Origin: DATAFF01 sp036257595 | Lineage (GTDB): Bacteria; Pseudomonadota; Alphaproteobacteria; Rhizobiales; Aestuariivirgaceae | Direction of reading: 5' to 3' | Length of the DNA: 61,434 nt | Assembly (NCBI GenBank): GCA_036257595.1 | Contig: DATAFF010000124.1 | Coordinates: 1 to 61,434, forward strand | Shown here: piece after piece, positions 42,256 to 51,042 of the stretch | How positions within the stretch are numbered: the stretch's first letter is position 1 | Layout of the letters: every line of letters starts with the position of its first letter | Program-made: the position numbers and the translations under genes | Notes under the pieces: generated by a model | The model's input: only the letters and a program-made list of their open reading frames with translations | Database searches by the model: none | What the model was told of the DNA's origin: nothing

Positions 42256-43797
42256 TCAATCGAGCGGTGCGCCACCTTCACCGGTGCGGCGCGCAACAAA
42301 TGCATCGAGCGCCTCGCGAATATCATCGGCAATAGCCGGCGGCTCATATTCGGCGAGCGCCTGCCTGTAGAGGCGGTGCGCACGGCGGGTGGCATCGAGC
42401 CCGCCGGCTTCGAGCCAGGCACCATAGTTCTGGGTGGTGGAGATGATGGGCTGGTGGAACGCCGTCTCGAAGGTGGCAATGGTGCGCGCCGTGCCGAAGA
42501 AGTGACCGCCCGGTCCGACCTCGGCGATCTCGTCGAGCGCCAGCGTCTCGGCATCGATGGTCACGGGCTTGAGCCACACCGCCATGTTCTGCAGGACCTC
42601 GACGTCGAGCACGAACTTCTCGAAGGACGAGCAGAGGCCGCCTTCGAGCCACCCTGCCCCATGCATCAGCAGATTGGCGCCCGCCGTAATGGCTGCCCAA
42701 ATGGCGCCAACGCCTTCGAGCATGGCGGCGGCATCGGGCAGGTTGGACGCGCAAAAGGCCGATGAGCGCAGCGGCATCCGGTAGCGCCGGGCGAGCTGGC
42801 CGCCAATATGGGTGAAGCGGTAGGACTCGGCGAGGCCATAGGCCGGGGCGCCGGTCTTGAGATCGACGTTCTTGGCGGCATTGCCATAGAGCACCGGCGC
42901 GCCTGGCCGTACCAGCTGGGCCAAGGTGACGCCGAACAGAATCTCGGCATTGTTCATCGCCATGCCGGCCGCGACAGTCGCGGGGGCGGTGGCACCAGCC
43001 ATGATGAAAGGCGTGATCAGCGTCGGCTGGCCGAAGCGGGCCATCTCGATGACACCGGTCGCCATGGCGAGATCATATTGGAGCGGCGAGTTGGTGTTGA
43101 TGATCGAGAAGACGCCGGGCCGCCTGGCAAACTGCTCGAGATCCTCGCCGCGGGCGATGGCGCACATCTCGAACACATCGTGGATGCGCTGGCGGCTCAG
43201 GCAGAACACATAGGGCACCTTGTCGGTGAGGGTCAGCATCGAGCGGGTGGCTTCGAGATGGCGGAAGCGCACCTCGATGTCGAGCGGCTCGACCGGAGAG
43301 CCGCCGATCAGCTGGATGATGTTGAAGAATTGGGCAAGGCGTAGGAAATCGTCGTGATCGGCGAGGGTGCCGGAACGACGGCCGCGCTCGATGTCGGAGC
43401 AGTTTGGCGGGCCGAGCACGGTGGCGAAGGCGACATTGTCGCCGCCGATAAGCGTGCTGTTTTGCGGATTGCGTGGAACAAGCTCGATGACCGGTGGCAC
43501 GGTGGTCAGGGCATGCTCCACCAGCTCGCGACCCAGCCTGACCCGCATGGTCGCGTCATCGACGAGCGCACCGGCCCGGTTCAGGATGGAGCGGGCCTCG
43601 GGCAGATAGCACTTCACCCCAACCTCGCTCAAGAGCCGCAGCGACGCCTGGTGCAGCGCCTCGATCTCATCCTCGGAAACGATGGCGAGTCGCGGGTAGC
43701 GATTGATGATCTGGCGCCTGGGAAGTTGGTGGATGGCACCGGCGCGACGGCGCTCGCTGCCGCGGCGGGTGCGGGCTCCATCGCTCCTGGCGCTCAT
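42256..43797 (-). CDS. Trimethylamine methyltransferase (MttB) family protein, non-pyrrolysine
   Basis: 513 residues. The family signature is visible through IEALHQASLRLLSEVGVKC, RNPQNSTLIGG, PPNCSDIERGRRSGTLAD, SNLPDAAAMLEGVGAIWA and GAGWLEGGLCSSFEKFVLD. MttB-family enzymes move a methyl group from methylated amines to a corrinoid protein. The ORF is open throughout, so there is no in-frame amber codon: this is a non-pyrrolysine member like the glycine-betaine methyltransferases. No corrinoid protein gene is nearby. The start overlaps the hydrolase stop (ATGA). It is convergent with the dehydrogenase, 10 bases apart. Confidence 0.9.
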   Translation of the reverse strand: MSARSDGARTRRGSERRRAGAIHQLPRRQIINRYPRLAIVSEDEIEALHQASLRLLSEVGVKCYLPEARSILNRAGALVDDATMRVRLGRELVEHALTTVPPVIELVPRNPQNSTLIGGDNVAFATVLGPPNCSDIERGRRSGTLADHDDFLRLAQFFNIIQLIGGSPVEPLDIEVRFRHLEATRSMLTLTDKVPYVFCLSRQRIHDVFEMCAIARGEDLEQFARRPGVFSIINTNSPLQYDLAMATGVIEMARFGQPTLITPFIMAGATAPATVAAGMAMNNAEILFGVTLAQLVRPGAPVLYGNAAKNVDLKTGAPAYGLAESYRFTHIGGQLARRYRMPLRSSAFCASNLPDAAAMLEGVGAIWAAITAGANLLMHGAGWLEGGLCSSFEKFVLDVEVLQNMAVWLKPVTIDAETLALDEIAEVGPGGHFFGTARTIATFETAFHQPIISTTQNYGAWLEAGGLDATRRAHRLYRQALAEYEPPAIADDIREALDAFVARRTGEGGAPLD

Positions 43798-44615
43798 CCC
43801 TCGCGCTCCCTGACGGCCTTGAGAAAGAAGGCGACTTCCTGAGCCCAGGTCGGCTCCTCGAAAATGGACCCATGGGTGCCGCCCGGAATGGCGACGAACC
43901 GCTTGGGCTCGGGTGCGGCCTCGAACAGACGTTTGCCGAGGGCGAAGGGAACGACCGGATCGGCGTCACCATGAAGGATGATGAGAGGCGCATGGACCCT
44001 GCCGATACGGTCGATCGAGTCGAAGCGGTCGAGGAGCAGCAGCCCAACGGGCAGCCAGCCATAGTGATAGCGGGCGACATCGATCATCGAGGTGTAAGGT
44101 GCCTCGAGAGCCAGCGCCGCCACGGGGCGGGCAGCGGCAAGCTGAACCGCCGGCCCGGTGCCCAGCGACTCGCCGACCACGACGAGCTTGTCGGGGGAGA
44201 TGCCCTTCGCCATCAGCCAGTCATAGGCTGCGGTGGCATCGACCAGCAAACCCTGCTCGCTCGGTTGGCCGGTCGAGCCGCCATAACCGCGCCAGGAAAG
44301 ATAAAGAACGCCAAAGCCGACCTTCTGATAGTACTGAAAACGCAGCGGCCTCTCGGCGATCGAGCCGGCATTGCCGTGGAGAAACAGCACGGTGGGTTGC
44401 CCTTGGGCGGCCGGCGCATACCAAGCCACCAGCTTCTCTCCGTCGGGCGTCGGAATCTCGATCACTTCGGCACCGGTGATGCCGAGCGATGCCGGGTCGA
44501 CCTGCTCGATATCGGGATGATAGAGGAGCTGGCGCTGATTGAAGTACATGTAGCCGGCGATCAACGCGTAAGCGCCGAGAGCGATGAGGAGCGCGGCCAT
44601 GGCACCACGGATCAT
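43794..44615 (-). CDS. Membrane-anchored alpha/beta hydrolase
   Basis: 273 residues from the ATG at 44615, which overlaps the cupin stop (ATGA). An N-terminal membrane helix (AALLIALGAYALIAGYMYF) precedes an alpha/beta hydrolase core: oxyanion strand VLFLHGNAGS, nucleophile elbow VVGESLGTG with Ser, Asp in ILHGDADPVVPF and His in GGTHGSIFE. It resembles the Bem46/ABHD13-like group. Substrate unknown; an ester or thioester intermediate of this operon's pathway is a guess. Both ends overlap neighbouring genes. Confidence 0.9.
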   Translation of the reverse strand: MIRGAMAALLIALGAYALIAGYMYFNQRQLLYHPDIEQVDPASLGITGAEVIEIPTPDGEKLVAWYAPAAQGQPTVLFLHGNAGSIAERPLRFQYYQKVGFGVLYLSWRGYGGSTGQPSEQGLLVDATAAYDWLMAKGISPDKLVVVGESLGTGPAVQLAAARPVAALALEAPYTSMIDVARYHYGWLPVGLLLLDRFDSIDRIGRVHAPLIILHGDADPVVPFALGKRLFEAAPEPKRFVAIPGGTHGSIFEEPTWAQEVAFFLKAVREREG

Positions 44616-45241
44616 GTGACGAGCCGGGCGGGTTGCTCGACATCCGAGGTCCAGATGTAGAGCGCCAGGAGCGGCACGGTCCCGGTCCGGGTGGCATGGA
44701 CCATATGCGGCGGATGCCAGATCATCTCGCCCTGCTCGCGGATCGCAAAATCTGTCGAGGCAGCCCGCCATTCGCTGGGGCCGGTGAGCAGCCAGTAAAG
44801 CTCGGGGGCGGCGTGGCTGTGGTCGAGATAGTGGAGATGCGGCCCGAGCACCAGGAGGCCCATGCGGAAGTCGTCGCCGGGCCACAGGCCGGTCGGGCCG
44901 ACCAGCTCGGCATAGGCATAGTTGTCCATATAGTTCGGACAGCTCATGGCGGCATCCGAGTAGTTGGGGTTTTGCTGCCAGGCAAGCTCGTCCTCGATCT
45001 CGGCGATCACCGCCGCCAGGCTGCTGTCGAGAGGAAGAATGGCGGCGATCGATTCCGGCAGGTGGCGGCAGGCGGCCAGCCGGCGGGCCGGCGGGCTGAG
45101 GCGCCGGACCGTGGCGATGTTCTGCTGCTCCAGTCTTTGCAGCGCCAACCCAACGCCATCGACAGCGCGGCGGGCGGCGAGGTGGCGGGCAACGATGGTG
45201 TTGAGGCGCGCCCCCAGGGCGTCGATGGCGGTCATCGCCAA
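44612..45241 (-). CDS. Cupin of the DMSP-lyase (DddL/DddQ-like) family
   Basis: 209 residues. The C-terminal cupin has the metal-site pattern of DMSP lyases: LGPHLHYLDHSHAAPELYWL (Tyr, His, His, Glu, Tyr), then MIWHPPHMVHATRT with the third His, and LLALYIWTSD. The N-terminal ~100 residues are helical, as in DddL/DddQ. Known members cleave dimethylsulfoniopropionate to dimethylsulfide and acrylate, but the family also has members of unknown activity. Here it lies between an iron-type alcohol dehydrogenase (DddB, which oxidises 3-hydroxypropionate, is of that type) and a hydrolase. Family is confident; substrate is not. Confidence 0.8.
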   Translation of the reverse strand: MAMTAIDALGARLNTIVARHLAARRAVDGVGLALQRLEQQNIATVRRLSPPARRLAACRHLPESIAAILPLDSSLAAVIAEIEDELAWQQNPNYSDAAMSCPNYMDNYAYAELVGPTGLWPGDDFRMGLLVLGPHLHYLDHSHAAPELYWLLTGPSEWRAASTDFAIREQGEMIWHPPHMVHATRTGTVPLLALYIWTSDVEQPARLVT

Positions 45242-46401
45242 CCGTCCGCCAATCCGTAGAAGCGCTGGGCCAGCATTACCAGGTCCTCATCGCGCACCGG
45301 GCGCACCGTCGCCTTACGCATCGGGGCATTTTGCGGCTGGGCCATTTGCGCTGCCAGCAATTCGGGCCGGTTGAGCTCGAGACCGTCATCGCGGAGCGAG
45401 ATCTTGAGACCGCTTGCCCGCACCACATGGGCGAAGGCCGATACCGCGGCATCGGGCTCAGGCGTTTCACCCATCGCCTGGGCGACCGCGGCAAAGGCTT
45501 CGGGAACCGCTTCGGCGACCCAGTCCATGGTGGCGAGCATGGCAAGGGCGGTGGCGCGACCATGAGCAATCGGCGCAAGCGCCGCCACCGCATGCGAGAT
45601 GTTGTGGGCCAATGCGGTGCCGCCATTGTCGATGGCAATGCCGGCATAGCAGGAGCCGAGCAGAAGCGCGCCGCGGGCTGCCATGTCGGACCCGTCCTTG
45701 ATGGCGCGTTCGAGGTTGCGGGTGATCAGGTTGATCGCGCGGTGGCAGAAAAGATCATTGCCGGCATTGCGACGGGCATTAGTCGCGGCCTCGATGGCAT
45801 GCACCAGCGCGTCGAGGGCGGTGGCAGCGGTCAGCGGCGGCGGCAGGGTGAGGGTCAGCTCGGGATCGAGCAGGGCCGCCACGGGCTTCAGCGGATCGCC
45901 CCAGGCCCAGGTCTTGACGCCGGACTCCAAGGCGAAGACCGAGGTGCGGGTCACCTCCGACCCGGTGCCGGCGGTGCTCGGAATGGCGATCACCGGCAGG
46001 GCGTCGAGCGGCAGCGGCGTGTCGCACAGCGCATAGGCTGCGGCACTGAGCCCGCTTCGCGTGGTGGCGGCAACCAGCTTGGCGGTGTCGAGAGCCGAGC
46101 CGCCACCGATCCCGACCACCAGCCCGGCCGACAGGTCGCGGGCGGCGGCGGTCGCCCGATCGATCTCGGAGACTTTCGGCTCGCCTTTGAATTCGGCATA
46201 GACAGCGTTTCTGATCTCCTTCGCGGCGAGCATGCCGGTGACCCGATCGGTCCAGCCGAGGCTCCGCATGGCCGGGTCGGCGATGATCATCACGGCTCCG
46301 CCTGGCGCGAGGCGCGCCGCGACCTCGCGGCCAAGCCGGCTGAGGCAGCCGGCACCGAAGAAGATCGCGGGAACGCGGCTCAATTCGAAGGGCTGCATCA
46401 A
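45232..46401 (-). CDS. Iron-containing alcohol dehydrogenase
   Basis: 389 residues. Nucleotide-binding VVGIGGGSALDTAKLVAATT and IAIPSTAGTGSEVTRTSVF are diagnostic; metal ligands lie around ALDALVHAIEAAT (Asp, His) and GTALAHNISHAVAALAPIAHG (His, His). The family interconverts alcohols and aldehydes or ketones with NAD(P), and includes DddB and maleylacetate reductases. It overlaps the OCD gene by four bases and the cupin gene by ten, so it is embedded in the overlapping operon. Confidence 0.92.
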   Translation of the reverse strand: MMQPFELSRVPAIFFGAGCLSRLGREVAARLAPGGAVMIIADPAMRSLGWTDRVTGMLAAKEIRNAVYAEFKGEPKVSEIDRATAAARDLSAGLVVGIGGGSALDTAKLVAATTRSGLSAAAYALCDTPLPLDALPVIAIPSTAGTGSEVTRTSVFALESGVKTWAWGDPLKPVAALLDPELTLTLPPPLTAATALDALVHAIEAATNARRNAGNDLFCHRAINLITRNLERAIKDGSDMAARGALLLGSCYAGIAIDNGGTALAHNISHAVAALAPIAHGRATALAMLATMDWVAEAVPEAFAAVAQAMGETPEPDAAVSAFAHVVRASGLKISLRDDGLELNRPELLAAQMAQPQNAPMRKATVRPVRDEDLVMLAQRFYGLADGWR

Positions 46402-47363
46402 TCGTCCTCTCTGGCGATGGATTGCTGACGGGCTCTGACGATGTAGAGCGCGGTGAACAGGTCGAGATGGCCGCCACCGCCATTCTTGTAAAGCGTGATT
46501 TCGCCGGCCTGGCGCCGCAGTTGATAGCCGCGGGCAAAATCGAACAGGTCGGCCTCCACCCGATCGCGGGAAATGACGCCGCGCCTGATCGGGTCGCCGA
46601 GATCGCCGGGCTGATCGATGGCGAACCAGCGCGAATCGACGAAGAGCCGCGCTCTCATCACGGCTTCGTCATCGCATTCGCGCATGTCGCCGCTGAAGGC
46701 GCCGACGAGATCGAGATGAGCACCAGGCTTGAGCCAGGCCCCCATGACCAGCGGCGTGGTCGAGGCGGTGGCGCACGAGACGATGTCGGCGCGGCGGACG
46801 GCGCTTTCGAGAGAGGCAACAGCGCGACCGCCAACTTCGCGGGCAAGCGCGACAGCGCGGTCGATCCGGCGGGCCCATACCAGGGTCTCGGAGATGGACG
46901 GCCGGACTGCCCGGTGGGCGGCGACGAGGTGGGGCGCCAGGCCGCCGGCGCCGACCATCAACAGAACCTTGGCATCGCTCAGAGAGAGAAGATCGCAGCC
47001 CAGCGCCGAGTCCGCCGCGGTCTTGCGGTAGGTCATGGCGGTGGCATCGATGATGGCGACCGGACTGCCGTCGGTACCGTCGAACAGGGCGTAGAGCGCC
47101 TGGACGGCCGGGATCTCGGGATGAAGTCGCGGATTGGCCGGCATGACGCTGACGAGCTTGGCGCCCATGGCAACGCCCGGCTGAAACGCCGGGAGGGCGA
47201 ACCAGGTCTGGTGCTCGCCATGCGGCCCGGTCGCATGGAGCTCGCTGCGATCGACCAGCGGCTCGGCACCGCGATGGGCCTCAAGAAGGGCGGCGGCCAG
47301 CTTCCGGTAGTCGCAAACGGCATGAACCTCGGCGGCGGAGACGATGTCCATGGCGGTGCTCAC
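46398..47363 (-). CDS. Ornithine cyclodeaminase / mu-crystallin family protein
   Basis: 321 residues from a GTG at 47363 that overlaps the vWA stop (GTGA); an ATG at 47351 is an alternative. Family features: MGAKLVSVMPANPR, LYALFDGTDGSPVAIIDA, TYRKTAADSALG, Rossmann loop LMVGAGGLAPHLVAAH, and HLDLVGAFSGDMRECDD. Members include ornithine cyclodeaminase and NAD(P)-dependent reductases of cyclic imines or alpha-imino acids. In this operon it could process an amine or amino-acid product. Substrate not predictable. Confidence 0.9.
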   Translation of the reverse strand: MSTAMDIVSAAEVHAVCDYRKLAAALLEAHRGAEPLVDRSELHATGPHGEHQTWFALPAFQPGVAMGAKLVSVMPANPRLHPEIPAVQALYALFDGTDGSPVAIIDATAMTYRKTAADSALGCDLLSLSDAKVLLMVGAGGLAPHLVAAHRAVRPSISETLVWARRIDRAVALAREVGGRAVASLESAVRRADIVSCATASTTPLVMGAWLKPGAHLDLVGAFSGDMRECDDEAVMRARLFVDSRWFAIDQPGDLGDPIRRGVISRDRVEADLFDFARGYQLRRQAGEITLYKNGGGGHLDLFTALYIVRARQQSIAREDD

Positions 47364-48079
47364 GATATGCCCGGACCAGTGATCTCGCGCAGCAATTTGC
47401 GCGCGATCGCGTCGCCATAGGCCTCGTAGTCATTGGCCGGTATCATGAAATGGAAGGGGCCGCCAATGATCTGCTGCTCGAAATATTTATCGAGGGTCGG
47501 CCACTCATTGAGGATCGGCAAGCCATTGATGGTGATGCCGCGGGCCACCACCTCGTCGCGGGCAATGGTGACGAGGTCACCGCGATTGTTGCGCCCGTCG
47601 GAGGAGAGGTCGATGACCCGCCGCTCGGTCCGGTAGGGGGATGCCATCAGCACCGCGGCGGCAAATCTGAGCGCGTCGCCGATGGCGGTGCCGCCCTCCG
47701 CCAGACCGCGCCGGAGATTGCCGACCCGCTCGGCAAAGTTCTGCGAGGCTTCAGCGGAATCGAGCACCGTCCAGGGCAAGGCGAGGAGCTGGTTCTTGTC
47801 ATCCGACCATTGCATCAGCGTGACCGCGATGCGCCCGGTCGAACCCCCCTTTATGGCGGCGTGGATGTCGCTGCGGCGAAAGGCATCGGCAAGGCCCTTG
47901 ATCTGGAGGCGGAACTCGGAGGCATCGACGCTGTATGAGCAGTCCACCGCCAGGACCAGGGCCATGTCGACGGTCTCGCCGGCGGCAGCGGCTGCCGGAA
48001 GGGCGCCGACCCCCAGGCACAAACCAAGGCTCAGGACGGTCCGCCGCAGGGCGGGTCGAACGGGGTGCGGCAACTCCAT
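47360..48079 (-). CDS. Secreted DUF1194 / von Willebrand factor A-like protein
   Basis: 239 residues from the ATG at 48079 (MELPHPVRPA). The upstream part of the long ORF lies antisense to moaA and was discarded. A signal peptide (TVLSLGLCLGVGALPAAAAA) is followed by a vWA-like domain with the MIDAS motif ALVLAVDCSYSVDASEF (DxSxS) and RRVIDLSSDGRNNRGD. DUF1194 proteins are predicted periplasmic. It is the first gene of the six-gene overlapping operon and is divergent from moaA across 78 bases, which must contain both promoters. Confidence 0.88.
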   Translation of the reverse strand: MELPHPVRPALRRTVLSLGLCLGVGALPAAAAAGETVDMALVLAVDCSYSVDASEFRLQIKGLADAFRRSDIHAAIKGGSTGRIAVTLMQWSDDKNQLLALPWTVLDSAEASQNFAERVGNLRRGLAEGGTAIGDALRFAAAVLMASPYRTERRVIDLSSDGRNNRGDLVTIARDEVVARGITINGLPILNEWPTLDKYFEQQIIGGPFHFMIPANDYEAYGDAIARKLLREITGPGIS

Positions 48080-48157
48080 GAGCGGCAGACTACCATGCCG
48101 GGCGCGCGGCGAAGAGCGGCACTTGACGCGGGCCGGTCGTGTGCTGAAATTGAGTGC

Positions 48158-49204
48158 ATGAATAATCCGTTGATGCAGCCGGCCGGGTTCTCGCAGGCCG
48201 CTCCGGTCCCGGCGTTGATCGATCCATTCGGCCGGCATGTCACCTATCTCAGGATCTCGGTGACCGACCGGTGCGATTTTCGCTGTGTTTACTGCATGGC
48301 GGAAAACATGACCTTTTTGCCAAAAAAGGAGATTCTGACCCTCGAGGAGATCGACCGGGTCGCCACTGCCTTCATCCGCCGCGGGGTGAGGAAACTCAGG
48401 CTCACCGGCGGCGAGCCACTGGTGCGGCGGAATATCATGGGCCTGGTCGAGGCGTTGTCGCGGCATCTGGGATCCGGCGCGCTCGAGGAGCTGACGCTCA
48501 CAACCAATGGCAGCCAGCTCGCCCGCTATGCCGGGGAGCTGTTCCGCCATGGCGTCCGGCGGATCAATGTGTCGCTCGACACCAGGGACCCGGAGCGGTT
48601 CCGGGCGATCACCCGCTGGGGCGATCTCGACAAGGTGCTCGGCGGGATCGCCGCGGCGCGCGAGGCGGGCCTCCAGGTCAAGATCAACATGGTGGCGCTC
48701 AAGGGGGTCAATGAGCACGAGATCGAGCCGATGCTCGAATGGTGCCACGGGCTCGCCATGGACCTGACGCTGATCGAGACGATGCCGCTCGGCGACATCG
48801 ATGGCGACCGCACCGATCAGTATCTGCCGTTGTCGCTGGTGCGGGCGCGGCTGCAGGAGCGCTATCAGCTCGAGGAGATCGCCTATAAGACCGGCGGGCC
48901 GGCGCGTTATGTGCGGGTCAAGGAAACCGGCGGGCGGCTCGGCTTCATCACCCCGCTCACCCATAATTTCTGCGAGAGCTGCAACCGGGTGCGGCTGACC
49001 TGCACCGGCACGCTGTACATGTGCCTCGGCCAGGAGGATGCGGCCGACCTCAGGGCGCCGCTCAGATCATCCGACAGCGACGAGCTGCTCGATGCAGCAA
49101 TCCTCGAGGCTATCTCGCGCAAGCCGCGGGGCCATGATTTCGTCATCGACCGGCGGCGCAACAAGCCGGCGGTCAGCCGGCATATGAGCGTCACCGGCGG
49201 TTAG
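48158..49204 (+). CDS. moaA: GTP 3',8-cyclase MoaA (molybdenum cofactor synthesis)
   Basis: 348 residues from the ATG at 48158 (MNNPLMQPAG). A radical SAM enzyme: ISVTDRCDFRCVYCMAEN with CxxxCxxC, LRLTGGEPLVRRNI, INVSLDTRDPERF; the second [4Fe-4S] cluster is bound by FCESCNRVRLTCTG. The C-terminus ends MSVTGG; the terminal Gly-Gly is required in MoaA. It makes the first precursor of molybdopterin. It stands alone, with no other moa gene nearby, and its 3' end overlaps the convergent RidA gene by 14 bases. Confidence 0.96.
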   Translation: MNNPLMQPAGFSQAAPVPALIDPFGRHVTYLRISVTDRCDFRCVYCMAENMTFLPKKEILTLEEIDRVATAFIRRGVRKLRLTGGEPLVRRNIMGLVEALSRHLGSGALEELTLTTNGSQLARYAGELFRHGVRRINVSLDTRDPERFRAITRWGDLDKVLGGIAAAREAGLQVKINMVALKGVNEHEIEPMLEWCHGLAMDLTLIETMPLGDIDGDRTDQYLPLSLVRARLQERYQLEEIAYKTGGPARYVRVKETGGRLGFITPLTHNFCESCNRVRLTCTGTLYMCLGQEDAADLRAPLRSSDSDELLDAAILEAISRKPRGHDFVIDRRRNKPAVSRHMSVTGG

Positions 49205-49571
49205 ATACCCCTGCGACCACGTCGATCTCGACCAGGGCGTCGATCGTCAGTCCCGCCACCATGGAGATGCGGGCCGGCGGATCGGTCGGAAAGATCTCGC
49301 GATAGGCGGCGTTGAAGGCGGCAAAATCCTCCGCGCAGGTGAGGATGACATTGACCTTGAGCACGTCGCTCAAGGTCGCGCCGGCGGCGGCGAGCACCTC
49401 AGCGATGTTGCGGAAGGCCTGACGGGTCTCGGCAGCGATCCCGCCCTCGACCACGCTGCCCCCGTCATCCATCCCGACCATGCCGGATACAAAGAGGAGA
49501 TCGCCAAAGCGAACGGCATCGGACAGGGGCAGACCTTCGAGGTTTTGAACATTGATGGTGGTGCGCTTCAA
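49191..49571 (-). CDS. RidA (YjgF/YER057c) family protein
   Basis: 126 residues from a TTG at 49571 (TTG AAG CGC), chosen because GAGAGAGG lies upstream, the length is normal for the family, and it starts just after the permease stop. Features: AVRFGDLLFVSGMVGMD, RQAFRNIAEVLAAAGATLSD, the conserved Arg in PPARISMVAGL, and VEIDVVAG with Glu. RidA deaminates reactive enamine/imine products of PLP enzymes. It ends the LysR/ABC transporter run; a PLP enzyme lies divergently nearby, consistent with that role. Confidence 0.9.
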   Translation of the reverse strand: MKRTTINVQNLEGLPLSDAVRFGDLLFVSGMVGMDDGGSVVEGGIAAETRQAFRNIAEVLAAAGATLSDVLKVNVILTCAEDFAAFNAAYREIFPTDPPARISMVAGLTIDALVEIDVVAGVSNRR

Positions 49572-49582
49572 CTTTGCCTCTC

Positions 49583-50281
49583 TCAGGTTGGGGCGGCGAA
49601 CGCCCACGGGTTCAGCCGACGCTCGGCCCATTTCACCAGCCGCAACATCACGAACACGATGATCAGGTAGAAGACGCCCGCGACGAGCAACGGCGTGAAC
49701 GGGTCGAAGGTGTTGAAATAGACCTGGTTGGCGGCGCCGACCAGATCGGTGATGGTGATGAAATTGACGACCGCGGTGCCTTTCAGTACGAACACCGCTT
49801 CATTACCGTAGGATCTGAGCGCCAGCCGGGCAGCATGGGGCGCGATGATCCGGGTGAAGGTTTGGAGCCGACTGAGGCCAAAGGCGCGTGCCGCCTCGAC
49901 CTCGCCGGCCGGAACGTTGCGCAAAGCCCCGGCAATGATCTCGGTCAGGAAGCCAGCGGAATTGAGGGAAAGCGCCAGGATGGCGATCGGCATCGGCCGG
50001 GCGATGAGAAACCAGATCGGTGTCTCCTTGATGCCGGGAAGCTGCGGCAGACCGTAATAGACGAGATAGAGGATCACCAGCAGCGGCGCGCCCCGGAAGA
50101 AGAAAACGAAGCCGTGGGCGAACCAACGGGTCACCGACCCTTGTGCGTTGCGGGCGAGAGCCACCGGCAGGGCAATGACGAAGCCGCCGACCAAGGTGAA
50201 CAGCGTCAGTTCGAGGGTGGTGACCGCGCCGGCCAGGAGCACCGGCAGATAGGCGATGAGGGTCGAGGTGTCCATCAGCAT
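49583..50281 (-). CDS. Polar amino-acid ABC transporter permease (HisM type)
   Basis: 232 residues with about five hydrophobic helices (LPVLLAGAVTTLELTLFTLV; FRGAPLLVILYLVYYGLPQL). The family motif is AGALRNVPAGEVEAARAFGL, then RLQTFTRIIAPHAARLAL. It forms the membrane channel with the adjacent HisQ-type permease, four bases upstream. No ATPase gene is present in this cluster. Confidence 0.94.
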   Translation of the reverse strand: MLMDTSTLIAYLPVLLAGAVTTLELTLFTLVGGFVIALPVALARNAQGSVTRWFAHGFVFFFRGAPLLVILYLVYYGLPQLPGIKETPIWFLIARPMPIAILALSLNSAGFLTEIIAGALRNVPAGEVEAARAFGLSRLQTFTRIIAPHAARLALRSYGNEAVFVLKGTAVVNFITITDLVGAANQVYFNTFDPFTPLLVAGVFYLIIVFVMLRLVKWAERRLNPWAFAAPT

Positions 50282-50285
50282 GGCG

Positions 50286-50996
50286 TCACCGCCCGACCCT
50301 CAAATGGCGGAACAGCCGGCGCTCCGAGCGGGTCTGGAGCAGCAGCACCACCGCGGCGATGCCGAGATAGATCACCAGCGTCGCCATATAGAACTGGAAG
50401 AATTCCTTGGTGTTCTGCCCGGCGTCGCCGGCAACCCGGATCAGGTCCTGGAGACCGATCGCCGACACCAGCGGGGTGCTCTTCAGCGTGGTCATCACGA
50501 GATTGGTCAATCCCGGCATGGCGAGGCGAAAGGCGAGCGGCAGACGGATGCGGAAGAACACGAGGAGCGGCGACATGCCGAAGGCGCGGGCGGCATCGAT
50601 CTGGCCCGCTGGAATCGCAAGAAAGGCGCCGCGAAACACCTCGCTGGCATAGGCCGCATGGATCAGGGCCAACGCCAGCACGCCGGACCAGAAACGGTTG
50701 ATCTCGAGAAAGCCGGAAAAGCCGAAGGGTGCCAGGAGGGCGGCGAGCGCGATCGCCGCGCCATAATAGATGAGGAAGATGACGAGGAGCTCGGGAACGC
50801 TGCGCAGCACCATGTTGATGGTCTCGAGCAGGCGCCCGAGCAGCGGCACCGGCGCGATCTCGCCCAGTGCCGAGACGAGACCCAGCGCGGTGCCGGCAAT
50901 GATGGCGGTCACGGCCAGCCGCAGCGTCAGATCGAGCCCGGCAATCAGCTCGTCGCCCCAGCCGGTCGGCCCCAGAGAAAACAGCGCGAGATCCAT
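50286..50996 (-). CDS. Polar amino-acid ABC transporter permease (HisQ type)
   Basis: 236 residues. The family motif EVFRGAFLAIPAGQIDAARA is followed by FGMSPLLVFFRIRLPLAFRL. Helices include GLDLTLRLAVTAIIAGTALG and PELLVIFLIYYGAAIALAAL. It is the partner of the HisM-type permease and lies 46 bases after the binding-protein gene. Confidence 0.94.
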   Translation of the reverse strand: MDLALFSLGPTGWGDELIAGLDLTLRLAVTAIIAGTALGLVSALGEIAPVPLLGRLLETINMVLRSVPELLVIFLIYYGAAIALAALLAPFGFSGFLEINRFWSGVLALALIHAAYASEVFRGAFLAIPAGQIDAARAFGMSPLLVFFRIRLPLAFRLAMPGLTNLVMTTLKSTPLVSAIGLQDLIRVAGDAGQNTKEFFQFYMATLVIYLGIAAVVLLLQTRSERRLFRHLRVGR

Positions 50997-51042
50997 CGAT
51001 GCACCTCACGCTGCATTTGCGAACGAGGTTATCCTGGCCGTT

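Noticed and set aside
42256..43797. Pyrrolysine-containing trimethylamine methyltransferase
   Set aside because: There is no in-frame TAG inside the gene, and no pyl genes are visible.
48080..48964. N-terminal extension of the vWA ORF
   Set aside because: It lies antisense to moaA and would bury the signal peptide; the ATG at 48079 is the sensible start.
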